A stretch of DNA of 22,957 nt from CAYMTN01 sp964393335. GTDB lineage: Bacteria > Chloroflexota > Anaerolineae > Aggregatilineales > Aggregatilineaceae. Location of the stretch: NCBI GenBank assembly GCA_964393335.1, contig CAYMTN010000065.1:1-22957 (forward strand). The letters run 5' to 3'. Positions 1 through 7,222 of this stretch are shown piece by piece. How positions within the stretch are numbered: the stretch's first letter is position 1; each line of letters begins with the position of its first letter. Under the pieces are notes generated by a model, which worked only from the letters and a program-made list of their open reading frames with translations, was not told where the DNA came from and did not search any database. The position numbers and the translations under genes are program-made.

Positions 1-485
1 CCCGGGTTGCGCAGCCCGACCCGGTTTTGTGTGGAGCGGGTAGGCACGTCGCGCCAGACGACCGTGCCAGGGTTGCCCAGGCGGGGCCAGCGCGTGAACG
101 AGCCAAACTCGACGGCTCCCGCCAGCCGGGGCAGGCAGCGCCAGCCGGGCATGATATTCTCCCCGTGTCGCACGGCGTCTAAGGCCGCCGCCTCGGATTC
201 GAACCCATCACCCTTGACCAGCCCAGCCGCCAGGATCAGCGGTGAAGCCAGCGTGACGCCGCCACAGGTTACCGGGGCACGTTCAGCGGCCAGCCAGCGG
301 ACCGTGTCCAGCAGGGGCATCAGCCAGCGCCACGCATCGGCGCGGCGCAGCCAGCGCAGCATGTGCTCGTGGGCGATCTGCGCCGACGACCGGAAAATCA
401 CGGGCCGCAGCAGGTTTTTATATCCCCAGCCGTTGACGCGCAGAAATGCATCGCGCGCCAGCGTTTTCCCCAGTGATTCGCGCAT
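1..485 (-). CDS. pyrD: Dihydroorotate dehydrogenase (class 2-like), 5' part, truncated by window edge
   Basis: This enzyme oxidises dihydroorotate to orotate, the fourth step of UMP synthesis; class 2 enzymes are membrane-associated and use quinone. About 161 codons are visible and the frame stays open to position 1, so the C-terminal part is missing. Residues 14-50 form an amphipathic region containing LLRPVIFRSSAQIAHEHML, resembling the N-terminal membrane-binding helices of class 2 PyrD. SPLILAAGLVKGDGFESE (about 81-98) matches the family's NPxGLAAGxDKxG flavin-site motif. FGSFTRWPRLGNPG (about 127-140) matches GTVTPRPQPGN, and NRVGLRNPG at the edge matches NRMGFNN. The ATG at 485-483 shares one base with the pyrC stop (TAATG), which suggests translational coupling. 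Assignment as PyrD is firm; class 2 is likely from the N-terminus. An extra stretch before FGSFT may be a lineage insertion. Confidence 0.85.
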   Translation of the reverse strand, partial: MRESLGKTLARDAFLRVNGWGYKNLLRPVIFRSSAQIAHEHMLRWLRRADAWRWLMPLLDTVRWLAAERAPVTCGGVTLASPLILAAGLVKGDGFESEAAALDAVRHGENIMPGWRCLPRLAGAVEFGSFTRWPRLGNPGTVVWRDVPTRSTQNRVGLRNP

Positions 486-1567
486 TATGTCGAGGCCGTC
501 CCATACAGATTGTGTCCGAAGCCGGGCGATACGGCTATCGTCTCGCCATCGAAAACACGACGGCCCCTGATCCAGACTTCGCGCACTGCGCCGACGACGC
601 GCTGCCCTTCGAACGGCGACCACCCGCACTGCGTCCGCAGGGTGTCGCGGCTGATCGTGTACGCGGTGTCCAGATCGACGACCGTATACGTACCCGCACC
701 CGGACGAAGGCCGAACAGTTGCCGGGGGCGCAGCGCCACCAACTCGATGACACGCTCCGCGCTTAACCGCTCCTCGTGCATGGCCGTGCACAGCAGCGGC
801 AGCGTGGTTTCCAGGCCGGGCACGCCAGAGGGCGGCGGATCGGACTCTTTTTCGTCTAGCGTATGCGGCGCGTGGTCCGATTCGACGACATCCACCAGCC
901 CACTGGTGATCGCGTCCCACAGCGCCGCCTGATCGGCTTTTGTCTTTAGCTCCGGTTTCATCCGTCCCAGCGCGCCCAAGACTGGGACATCGTCCTCGGT
1001 CAAAAAGAGGTGGTGGGGTGTCACGCCAATGCTGATCGGCAGTCCCTCTGATTTTGCGTCGCGCAGCAGGGCGATTTCTTCTGCCGTGCTGATGTGGCAA
1101 AAATGCGTCTGGCGGCGGTACGCGCGCACCAGGGCCAGAATGTCCGCGACGGTTTGTCCCTCGGCGTGTACGGCGATGATCTTGCCGGGCGGCCATGCCC
1201 GGTAATGTGCGGCACGGGTCTCCTGGTCCGCGATCAACAACATGCCGGTCGTCGCATTGTTGTACATCTTCAACCCGCAGACATGGTCCACAATCCCGGC
1301 ATAGGCCGCGCTGTTGTCGATCTGGCTGGCCCCGAAATACACACCCCAATCACATATCGCTCCGGCGGTCAGAGCCTCCAGCTTGGCCGCCAGCGCCGCC
1401 GGGGATGTGCTCGAAGGGGGCGTGTTGGGCATATCCAGCACGGCCCAATACCCGCCTGCCAGCGCCGCCGCCGTCTCGCTGGTGAAGGTGCCTTTGTGGG
1501 ACCATTCCAGCCCGCGCAGGTGGACATGTGGATCGATCATGCCGGGGATGGTAAGCGTGTGTGCCAT
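485..1567 (-). CDS. pyrC: Dihydroorotase, CAD-like type
   Basis: PyrC cyclises carbamoyl-aspartate to dihydroorotate, the third step of pyrimidine synthesis. The 360-residue product starts almost directly at the first metal motif (DPHVHLRG, His14/His16). It lacks most of the N-terminal beta-sandwich strands of standard bacterial type I enzymes. Other ligands are readable: Lys100 in GLKMY (the carboxylated lysine), His134 in AVHAEG, His158 in FCHIS and Asp231 in ESDHAPHTLDEK. Segments such as HKGTFTSETAAALAGG, VPGLETTLPLL and WSPFEGQ match the dihydroorotase domain of animal CAD more closely than E. coli PyrC. The catalytic-loop region reads NNATTGML, where CAD has NETFSEL, so the loop has diverged. 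The gene begins 8 bases after the pyrB stop and ends overlapping pyrD, consistent with one transcript. The ATG at 1567 has only a weak ribosome-binding site. Confidence 0.93.
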   Translation of the reverse strand: MAHTLTIPGMIDPHVHLRGLEWSHKGTFTSETAAALAGGYWAVLDMPNTPPSSTSPAALAAKLEALTAGAICDWGVYFGASQIDNSAAYAGIVDHVCGLKMYNNATTGMLLIADQETRAAHYRAWPPGKIIAVHAEGQTVADILALVRAYRRQTHFCHISTAEEIALLRDAKSEGLPISIGVTPHHLFLTEDDVPVLGALGRMKPELKTKADQAALWDAITSGLVDVVESDHAPHTLDEKESDPPPSGVPGLETTLPLLCTAMHEERLSAERVIELVALRPRQLFGLRPGAGTYTVVDLDTAYTISRDTLRTQCGWSPFEGQRVVGAVREVWIRGRRVFDGETIAVSPGFGHNLYGTAST

Positions 1568-1575
1568 CGTTCAGC

Positions 1576-2649
1576 CTAGACCCACAACCCGCCAAGCACT
1601 TTCGCCAGCAGCGCCATGCGGACGAACATCCCGTTTTCCATCTGCCGGAAGTAGATCGCGCGGGGGTCCGCGTCGAGCTCGTCGTGATCCGCCGGGCTGC
1701 CCATTTCGTTTTTGCGGGGCAGGGGATGCATCAGAATCGCGTCGGATTTGGCCTGGCTGAAGACGGAAGGCGTCATGATGAAGCGGTCTTTGATGGCATC
1801 GTACGCTGCCGGGTCGGCAAAACGTTCTTCTTGCACGCGTGTCCAGTAAATCACGTCGGTGTCGTCCAACACCTCGTACAGGTTATCCGTTTCGTGAACT
1901 GTGATGCCCTTGTCGCGGGCGAACTCAATCACGGGGGCGGGCATACCCAGCGATTCCGGAGACACGAGGTTGAGCGCCACGTTTTGCGCTTCGTAACGCG
2001 CGATGAGTTTGGCTAATGAGTGGACGGTCCGGCCATGCTTCAAATCTCCGACCAGGGTGATATGCAGGTCATCGATTTTGCCTTTGGCATCGAAGATGGT
2101 GAAACAGTCCAGCAGAGCCTGCGAGGGATGCTCGCCGATGCCATCCCCGCCGCTGATGATCACGGGCTGGCGCGAAATCTGGTCGCGCAGCCGGTCGAGA
2201 TAGTAGGCCGCTTCATAGGATGACCCCACGTCGGGGTGGCGCAGCACGATGACGTCGGCGTAACAGCCGACCGCGCGCACGGTGTCGGCCAGGTTTTCGC
2301 CCTTGTAGATGGACGAAAAGCGCACGCCGTTGCTGGCCGCGACGACTTCGCCACCCAACCGGCGCATGGCGGCCTGGAATGACAGGTCGGTGCGTGTGCT
2401 GGCTTCGTAAAACAAGGTTGCCATCAAACGTCCGGCGCTCAAGGCCAGCAGACCCCGATCTTGCTGCTTCAGCCGTCGCCGGATGGAGGCAGTCGCATCG
2501 AACAGGATTTGCAGGTCGCGCCGGTCAAATTGATCGACCGAAATGATGTGTTTGCCGGTGAAATCGCCGTCGATCTTGGGCGGGCTGTAGAGGCTCAAAA
2601 AACGTTCGGACTGGCGTAGATCGGTTTGTTGCACAATGCCGTTTGTCAT
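1576..2649 (-). CDS. pyrB: Aspartate carbamoyltransferase catalytic subunit
   Basis: PyrB condenses carbamoyl phosphate with aspartate, the committed step of pyrimidine synthesis. Counting from the chosen start (357 residues), the carbamoyl-phosphate loop is STRTDLSF at 84-91 (usual STRTRxSF, so the second Arg is Asp). The mobile-loop lysine lies in YKGENLADT (about 115-123), RHPD at 137-140, HPSQALLD at 174-181, and HPLPRKNEM near the C-terminus. The length exceeds the usual 305-310, mainly from an N-terminal extension. The ATG at 2649 is preferred because GAGG sits 5 bases upstream. An in-frame GTG at 2673 would lie inside the terminator hairpin and is unlikely. It is the first gene of the pyrBCD operon. 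No regulatory subunit (pyrI) is seen in the window. Confidence 0.93.
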   Translation of the reverse strand: MTNGIVQQTDLRQSERFLSLYSPPKIDGDFTGKHIISVDQFDRRDLQILFDATASIRRRLKQQDRGLLALSAGRLMATLFYEASTRTDLSFQAAMRRLGGEVVAASNGVRFSSIYKGENLADTVRAVGCYADVIVLRHPDVGSSYEAAYYLDRLRDQISRQPVIISGGDGIGEHPSQALLDCFTIFDAKGKIDDLHITLVGDLKHGRTVHSLAKLIARYEAQNVALNLVSPESLGMPAPVIEFARDKGITVHETDNLYEVLDDTDVIYWTRVQEERFADPAAYDAIKDRFIMTPSVFSQAKSDAILMHPLPRKNEMGSPADHDELDADPRAIYFRQMENGMFVRMALLAKVLGGLWV

Positions 2650-2732
2650 GGTGACCTCGCAAAAAAAGACCACCTCAAAGGGTGGTCTAAGCTGATTGAA
2701 AAATCGAGTGCGGCGAGTCTGGAATCACACAT
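2646..2732 (-). CDS. Candidate 28-codon leader ORF over the pyr attenuator
   Basis: A short frame starts at the ATG at 2732, runs through a T-rich stretch and the whole terminator, and stops at a TGA that overlaps the pyrB ATG (ATGA at 2649-2646). GGGG lies close upstream of the ATG as a weak ribosome-binding site. In E. coli pyrBI, a leader peptide translated across the attenuator senses UTP through transcription-translation coupling, and the layout here is similar. An open frame of 28 codons can arise by chance, so translation is unproven. No similarity to the E. coli peptide is claimed. Confidence 0.3.
   Translation of the reverse strand: MCDSRLAALDFSISLDHPLRWSFFARSP
2661..2687 (-). terminator. 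Intrinsic terminator just upstream of pyrB (candidate attenuator)
   Basis: On the minus strand GACCACC pairs with GGTGGTC across a six-base loop (CTTTGA) and is followed directly by seven T. This is a textbook factor-independent terminator. It lies between the predicted promoter (2868-2896) and the pyrB ATG (2649), with no real gene upstream in the same direction. It is therefore best read as a conditional terminator controlling entry into pyrBCD, although no antiterminator structure was firmly identified. Confidence 0.8.
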
Positions 2733-2867
2733 CCGCCCCACGTTTGGGAGGGTTGCCACATGTGACCCGATGCTGTTCGGAGCAATGCTCGCTTCCTCGC
2801 GCTACCTGATTCTGACAAGGAAGGCCGGACAGGCGTGTTTGCGCCAGCGTACAAGCCTCGGGATCGC

Positions 2868-2896
2868 AATGTAACATTATTGACGCGTGCCGTCAA
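2868..2896 (-). promoter_or_regulatory. Predicted sigma70-type promoter of pyrBCD
   Basis: On the minus strand TTGACG (2896-2891, five of six to TTGACA) is followed after exactly 17 bases by TACATT (2873-2868, four of six to TATAAT). Initiation would fall near 2861, giving a leader of about 210 bases before pyrB. The leader contains a small GGCG/CGCC hairpin (2832-2845) and the terminator. Confidence 0.55.
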
Positions 2897-2947
2897 GTCC
2901 GAATATTGATATGGGTGCATTCCAGATTCGGGGCCAGATGTGTTTTG

Positions 2948-3021
2948 GTAGGGGCGCTGCTTGCCGCGCCCCGCAAAAACCTGGGCGGAGGCGAACCGGT
3001 GGTTCGAAGCGCCGCCCCTAC
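2948..3021. repeat. Palindromic interspersed-type element with GTAGGGGCG / CGCCCCTAC ends
   Basis: Nine-base inverted ends GTAGGGGCG (2948-2956) and CGCCCCTAC (3013-3021) bound a 74-base element. Inside are two smaller hairpins: GGGGCG...CGCCCC (2951-2972) and GAACC-GGT-GGTTC (2993-3005). No coding potential is seen. A similar TAGGGGCG...GCCCCT palindrome occurs at 12830-12858, and the terminator at 22291-22316 has an AGGGGCGT/ACGCCCCT stem, so these may belong to one genome-wide family. It sits between the divergent pyr and fadR-like promoters. Confidence 0.55.
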
Positions 3022-3066
3022 GAAAAGCGAAAAACCGTCGCCCAGGTCAGAAAGTCGCCCCAGGTT
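2979..3066. repeat. Nested inverted/direct repeats around CGCCCAGGT
   Basis: ACCTGGGCG (2979-2987) is the exact reverse complement of CGCCCAGGT (3039-3047). A near-copy GTCGCCCCAGGT follows at about 3055-3066, as a direct repeat of GTCGCCCAGGT (3037-3047). The set overlaps the right half of the palindromic element and stops before the fadR-like promoter. It may be part of a compound repeat; no function can be assigned. Confidence 0.4.
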
Positions 3067-3089
3067 TGGAATAAACCCTATCGATATTG

Positions 3090-3118
3090 TTGACAGGTCG
3101 TCCCGAACATGCGATAGT
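3090..3118 (+). promoter_or_regulatory. Predicted promoter of the fadR-like operon
   Basis: A perfect TTGACA (3090-3095) is spaced 17 bases from GATAGT (3113-3118, four of six to TATAAT). Initiation would be near 3125, giving a leader of about 35 bases before the GTG at 3160. The predicted operator starts at or just after the transcription start. Confidence 0.65.
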
Positions 3119-3142
3119 AACTGGTAAGTGGTCTGACCAGTT
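3119..3142. promoter_or_regulatory. FadR-type operator at the fadR-like transcription start
   Basis: AAGTGGTCTGACCAGTT (3126-3142) contains the perfect inverted repeat TGGTC-T-GACCA (3129-3139). It closely fits the recalled E. coli FadR consensus (NNCTGGTCNGACCAGNN form), with one clear deviation in the left arm. An overlapping wider pair AACTGGT (3119-3125) / ACCAGTT (3136-3142) is also exact. Its position right at the predicted transcription start and upstream of a FadR-like gene argues for autorepression of the whole operon. Confidence 0.65.
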
Positions 3143-3159
3143 GTGGAAAGGAGCCAACC

Positions 3160-3885
3160 GTGAATTGGTCCGCACCTCAGCGCCCGGTAGATTACACCGA
3201 AGAGGCCCTGGTGACCGCCATCCTGGATGGCACGTATCCGCCCGGCTCGACCCTGCCCGGCGAGCGCGACCTGGCCGTGCAGCTCGGCGTGACACGCCCT
3301 ACGCTGCGCGAGGTGCTGCGCCGCCTCGAGCGTGACGGCTGGCTGACGATTCAGCAGGGCAAACCGACGGTTGTGAACTACATCTGGCGTGATGGCGGCC
3401 TGAACGTGCTCAGCGCTGTGACGCGCTACAGCCGCTGTCTTCCGCCTGATTTTATCTTGCACCTGTTACAGGTCCGGCTGGTGCTGGCTCCGGCTTTTAC
3501 GCGTGCGGCGGTCGAACGTGCACCGGACCAGGTCATGGGGTTGTTGGAAAACCACACCGCGTTGGACGACTCTCCGGCGGCATTTGCCGCGTTTGATTGG
3601 GATGTACAGCGCCAGCTTACCATCGCGTCCGGCAACCCGATCTACACGCTGATTCTGAACGGATTCGCCGGCATGTATCAAGAAGCTGCCTGCCGCTATT
3701 TTGCGCAGGCTGAGATGCGCGCCGCGTCGCGGGAGTTTTACGTGGCCCTGTGGGATGCAGCCCGGCGCGATGATCCGGCAGAAGCTGCCACCGAATCCGA
3801 AGTCGTGACGCGCCGGGCGATGCAGCAGAGCATTATCCTGTGGCAGTCACTGAACGGTGATCCGGGCGAGGAGCGGGACTCATGA
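3160..3885 (+). CDS. fadR: FadR-like GntR-family transcriptional regulator
   Basis: The 241-residue product matches E. coli FadR (239 residues) along its length by recalled sequence. The N-terminal winged helix-turn-helix holds PPGSTLPGERDLAVQLGVTR (27-46), then TLREVLRRLERDGWLTIQ, then GKPT at 67-70. The C-terminal all-helical FadR_C domain carries ASGNPIYTLILNG (156-168). In the region aligned with E. coli acyl-CoA contacts (about 218-228), Ser and Trp are kept (QQSIILW) while neighbouring Tyr, Gly and Glu are replaced, so ligand preference may differ. E. coli FadR is released from DNA by long-chain acyl-CoA. Translation starts at a GTG with AAAGGAG six bases upstream. The stop overlaps the next gene's ATG (ATGA), so it is the first gene of the operon. 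Its own operator at 3126-3142 suggests autoregulation. FadR_C membership is well supported; the true ligand is inferred. Confidence 0.88.
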   Translation: MNWSAPQRPVDYTEEALVTAILDGTYPPGSTLPGERDLAVQLGVTRPTLREVLRRLERDGWLTIQQGKPTVVNYIWRDGGLNVLSAVTRYSRCLPPDFILHLLQVRLVLAPAFTRAAVERAPDQVMGLLENHTALDDSPAAFAAFDWDVQRQLTIASGNPIYTLILNGFAGMYQEAACRYFAQAEMRAASREFYVALWDAARRDDPAEAATESEVVTRRAMQQSIILWQSLNGDPGEERDS

Positions 3886-5483
3886 GGCGCTGGAACGGGT
3901 GGGGCGACGAATCAACGACGTATCCATTACATGCGTCGGCGGCGCGGCTGGTCGAGGAATGGGTTGGCCTGGCGAAACCGCCGCGTGATGCGGCGCTGGC
4001 GGATGTCGTGGCGGCGGTGCCTGTTTCGCGCCTACCGGTTCACCCGCTGATCACGACCGATCCGGTAGCGCGCGCCCAACATGCGCGCGGGCAGAGTCTG
4101 CCGGATTGGGTGGCGCTGCGCTGCGGGCGGATACCGGTTTTTCCCGATGGTGTCGCTTATCCTGCGACCGGTGACGACGTGCGCGACCTGATCGCGTTTG
4201 CGACGGCGGCAGGCGTGCGCCTGATTCCGTATGGTGGTGGGACCAGCGTCGTAGGGCACATCAACCCCGCTCCCGGCAGCGCGCCCGTTCTGACGGTCGA
4301 TCTTGGGCACATGAACCGGCTGGAACACTTCGACGCCGTAAGCGGGCTGGCGACGTTTGGGGCAGGAGTTAACGGGCCGGACCTCGAGGCGGCACTGCGC
4401 GCGCACGGGTTCACGTTAGGGCATTTCCCGCAGTCCTTCGAGTTTTCTACGCTGGGTGGCTGGATTGTCACGCGGTCGAGCGGGCAGCAGTCGCTGCACT
4501 ACGGGCGTATCGAGGGGTTGTTTGCAGGCGGGAAACTGATCGCTCCGGCGGGGACGCTCGATCTGCCCCCGTTTCCGGCGTCTGCTGCCGGGCCGGATGT
4601 GCGCGAGATGGTGTTAGGGTCCGAGGGGCGGTTGGGCATCATCACTGAGGCCACCGTACGTGTATCGCGCTTGCCCGAATGCGAGGATTTTCGCGGCATC
4701 TTCTTTCCGAGTTTCGAGCAGGGCATGGCTGCCGTTCGGGAGATTGTCCAGGTCCGGCTGCCATTGTCCATCCTGCGACTGAGCACGTCCGCCGAAACGC
4801 GCACCACGCTGGCCCTGGCCGGGCACGAGCGCCTGATCGGCCTGTTGGCGCGCTACCTGGCAATACGCGGCGCAGGGGACGAAAAGTGTTTGCTCTTGCT
4901 GGGTGCAACCGGGACCGGCTCACAGGTGCGCGCAGCGATCAAAGCGGCACGCCGCATCGCCGTCGATCACGGCGGCGTGCACATCGGGCGTGCCTTTGGG
5001 CACGAGTGGCACAAGACTCGCTTCCGCACGCCGTACCTGCGTAATACGCTGTGGGAGCGCGGGTATGCGATTGATACGCTCGAAACGGCGACTCAGTGGA
5101 GCCGCGTGCCGGAGATGATCGTCAGTATCGAAGATGCGCTGCGTTCCGCGCTGGATGGCACCGGCGAACGGGTGCACGCCTTTACCCATCTTTCGCACGT
5201 GTATCCCTCCGGCAGCAGCATGTATACGACGTATCTGTTTCGACTGGCCGGCGATCCGGATGAGACGCTGCACCGCTGGCAGGCGCTGAAAACCGCTGCC
5301 AGCCGCGCGATTGTGGCCCAGGGGGGTACGATCAGCCACCAGCACGGCGTCGGCACCGATCATGCGCCGTATCTCGCGGCGGAAAAAGGCGCGCTCGGCA
5401 TGGCGGCGCTGCAAGCGCTCGGCCAGGCGTTTGATCCGGCTGGAATCATGAATCCCGGCAAGTTATTTGGTGAGGTGCAGTAA
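3882..5483 (+). CDS. agpS: FAD-linked oxidase, alkyldihydroxyacetonephosphate synthase-like
   Basis: The AGPS family exchanges the acyl chain of acyl-DHAP for a fatty alcohol, making the ether bond of ether lipids, using FAD without net oxidation. In this 533-residue protein RWNGWGD (3-9) matches the KWNGWG start of the AGPS core. The FAD-binding PCMH-type fold follows: IPYGGGTSVVG (115-125), FEFSTLGGWIVTRSSG (186-201), YGRIE (207-211) and LGSEGRLGIITEATV (245-259). An Arg in SILRL (296-300) matches AGPS SIRLM. The C-terminal His cluster reads SHQHGVG (485-491), where eukaryotic AGPS has SHHHGVG, so one histidine is Gln. The family also includes D-lactate and glycolate dehydrogenases, but the WNGWG and EFSTLGGW signatures favour AGPS. 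The ATGA overlap with fadR and a 2-base gap to glpD place it mid-operon. Homology is firm; the reaction is less certain. Confidence 0.8.
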   Translation: MRRWNGWGDESTTYPLHASAARLVEEWVGLAKPPRDAALADVVAAVPVSRLPVHPLITTDPVARAQHARGQSLPDWVALRCGRIPVFPDGVAYPATGDDVRDLIAFATAAGVRLIPYGGGTSVVGHINPAPGSAPVLTVDLGHMNRLEHFDAVSGLATFGAGVNGPDLEAALRAHGFTLGHFPQSFEFSTLGGWIVTRSSGQQSLHYGRIEGLFAGGKLIAPAGTLDLPPFPASAAGPDVREMVLGSEGRLGIITEATVRVSRLPECEDFRGIFFPSFEQGMAAVREIVQVRLPLSILRLSTSAETRTTLALAGHERLIGLLARYLAIRGAGDEKCLLLLGATGTGSQVRAAIKAARRIAVDHGGVHIGRAFGHEWHKTRFRTPYLRNTLWERGYAIDTLETATQWSRVPEMIVSIEDALRSALDGTGERVHAFTHLSHVYPSGSSMYTTYLFRLAGDPDETLHRWQALKTAASRAIVAQGGTISHQHGVGTDHAPYLAAEKGALGMAALQALGQAFDPAGIMNPGKLFGEVQ

Positions 5484-5485
5484 CC

Positions 5486-7213
5486 ATGTGGGGCACAACC
5501 TGGCGCGATGATTTGTGGGCGCACATCGAACAGCCCTGGGACGTGATCGTGGTCGGTGGCGGGATCACCGGCGCTGGGATTTTGCGCGAAGCCGCGCGGT
5601 TGAACCTGCGCGCCCTGCTGGTCGAGCAGCGCGATTTTGTCTGGGGCACGTCCAGCCGGTCGTCCAAGCTGGTTCACGGGGGATTGCGCTATCTGGCAAC
5701 CGGACAGCTTGGTCTGACGTGGGCCTCTGTCCGCGAGCGCGAGCAGTTGTTACAGCAGGGTCCGGGGCTGATCGAGCCGATTGGATTCTTGCTGGCGACG
5801 TACAAGGGTGATCGACCCGGACGGTGGACGTATGCCGCCGGGCTGTCGCTCTATGATTTGATGGCGTGGCGCTGGAGTCACCGGCATTACAGTGCCGACG
5901 AACTGCGTATGCTGGCTCCGTATATCACGCAGGACGGCCTGGGCGGCGGGTATCGTTATGAGGATGCGCAAACCGACGACGCCCGCCTGACTCTGCGCGT
6001 GATCCGTGAGGGTGTTGCCAACGGCGGCGCGGCACTGAATTACGTGCATGCTGATGGACTGCTGCGCGAAGATGAAACGGTCGTTGGTGTCCGGCTGCAC
6101 GACGTGATCGCGGATCGCCGCGCGGAAATCCGCGCGCGGCTGGTGATCAATGCCACCGGCGCGTGGGCCGACCGGTTGCGCGGGCACATCGGGACGGAAG
6201 CGGCAATCCGGCCTCTACGCGGCAGTCATCTGGTGTTTTCTAGCTGGCGGTTGCCGCTGGCGCAAGCGGTGAGTTTTTTGCACCCGTTTGACCGCCGCCC
6301 GGTGTTCGCGTTTCCCTGGGAGGGGGCCACACTGGTCGGCACGACGGACCTGGATCACGACGCGCCGCTCGATGACGAGCCGTGCATCAGCCCGCAGGAA
6401 GTAGCCTACTTGATGGCGGCTGTCGATTACCAGTTCCCCTCGCGCGGGCTTACGCTGGACGATGTCGTCGCGACGTTTGCGGGCGTGCGGCCTGTGATCG
6501 GTACCGGAAAAGACGATCCGTCGAAGGAATCACGCGAGCACATTCTGTGGAAGGAAAACGGCCTGTTGACCGTCACCGGTGGCAAGCTGACCACGTTTCG
6601 TTTGATCGCGCTGGACGTGCTCAAGGCCGCGCGCGAGTATTTGCCCGACCTGCCGCCGCTGGATGACAAAGAACCGGCGTTCGATCCGGTTGCCGTCGAT
6701 CTGCCGGAGCATCTGGACGCTGCCACGCGCCGCCGCCTGATCGGGCGTCATGGGACGGATGCGGCAGCGCTGGTCGCGGCGGCGCAGCCGGGTGAGCTGG
6801 ACCTGATCCCCGGCACGCGCGTATGCTGGGCCGAACTGCGATGGGCCGCGCGTGATGAAGGCGTGATGCACCTGGACGATCTGCTGCTGCGACGGCTTCG
6901 GCTGGGGCTGCTGCTGCATGACGGTGGCGCGTCGCTGCTGCCACGTATTCGGGCGATCTGCCAGCCGGAACTGGGTTGGGGCAACGCGCGCTGGGAAGCC
7001 GAAGCCGTCGCGTATCGCGCGTTGTGGCAGTCCCATTACACGCTGCCGGATCGGTCTTCGATCCCCGACTGGCGTGCTAAACTGCACGCGATCAAAACTG
7101 CCCCACACACCGAATCCGACCGGCACGTGGTACAATGGCTGGCGGCCCTGGCCGGTATGTTGCTGGCGGCGTGGTTGTGGCGGCGCGGGTGGAGCGGATC
7201 GACATCAAAATAA
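5486..7213 (+). CDS. glpD: Glycerol-3-phosphate dehydrogenase (FAD), with C-terminal hydrophobic anchor
   Basis: GlpD oxidises sn-glycerol-3-phosphate to DHAP and passes electrons to quinone at the inner membrane. The 575-residue product has the FAD dinucleotide motif VVGGGITGAG (22-31), the GlpD block SSRSSKLVHGGLRYL (56-70), the substrate-side stretch TFAGVRPVIGTG, and VTGGKLTTFR near 370-379. A DAO_C-type C-terminal domain follows. Unusually, the end (about 548-565) is a hydrophobic run, WLAALAGMLLAAWLW, followed by RRGW. It looks like a single transmembrane or re-entrant anchor, whereas standard GlpD is peripheral. GAGGTG before the ATG supports the start. It begins 2 bases after agpS and ends 9 bases before the kinase. 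With the kinase it would convert glycerol to DHAP. Confidence 0.92.
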   Translation: MWGTTWRDDLWAHIEQPWDVIVVGGGITGAGILREAARLNLRALLVEQRDFVWGTSSRSSKLVHGGLRYLATGQLGLTWASVREREQLLQQGPGLIEPIGFLLATYKGDRPGRWTYAAGLSLYDLMAWRWSHRHYSADELRMLAPYITQDGLGGGYRYEDAQTDDARLTLRVIREGVANGGAALNYVHADGLLREDETVVGVRLHDVIADRRAEIRARLVINATGAWADRLRGHIGTEAAIRPLRGSHLVFSSWRLPLAQAVSFLHPFDRRPVFAFPWEGATLVGTTDLDHDAPLDDEPCISPQEVAYLMAAVDYQFPSRGLTLDDVVATFAGVRPVIGTGKDDPSKESREHILWKENGLLTVTGGKLTTFRLIALDVLKAAREYLPDLPPLDDKEPAFDPVAVDLPEHLDAATRRRLIGRHGTDAAALVAAAQPGELDLIPGTRVCWAELRWAARDEGVMHLDDLLLRRLRLGLLLHDGGASLLPRIRAICQPELGWGNARWEAEAVAYRALWQSHYTLPDRSSIPDWRAKLHAIKTAPHTESDRHVVQWLAALAGMLLAAWLWRRGWSGSTSK

Positions 7214-7222
7214 GGGGATAAC

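Noticed and set aside
7..570. Plus-strand frame of 187 codons at the window start
   Set aside because: It is antisense to the partial pyrD, which has convincing motifs. Its composition (rich in Arg and Ser) is typical of a shadow frame.
2839..2868. Possible PyrR-binding loop near AUCCCGAGGCUU at the 5' end of the pyr leader
   Set aside because: The recalled PyrR consensus needs a longer loop between UCC and GAGG. The site would also start at or before the predicted transcription start, so the match is too weak.
2687..2920. Minus-strand 77-codon frame in the pyr leader
   Set aside because: It begins before the predicted transcription start, has no ribosome-binding site and shows no similarity to known proteins.
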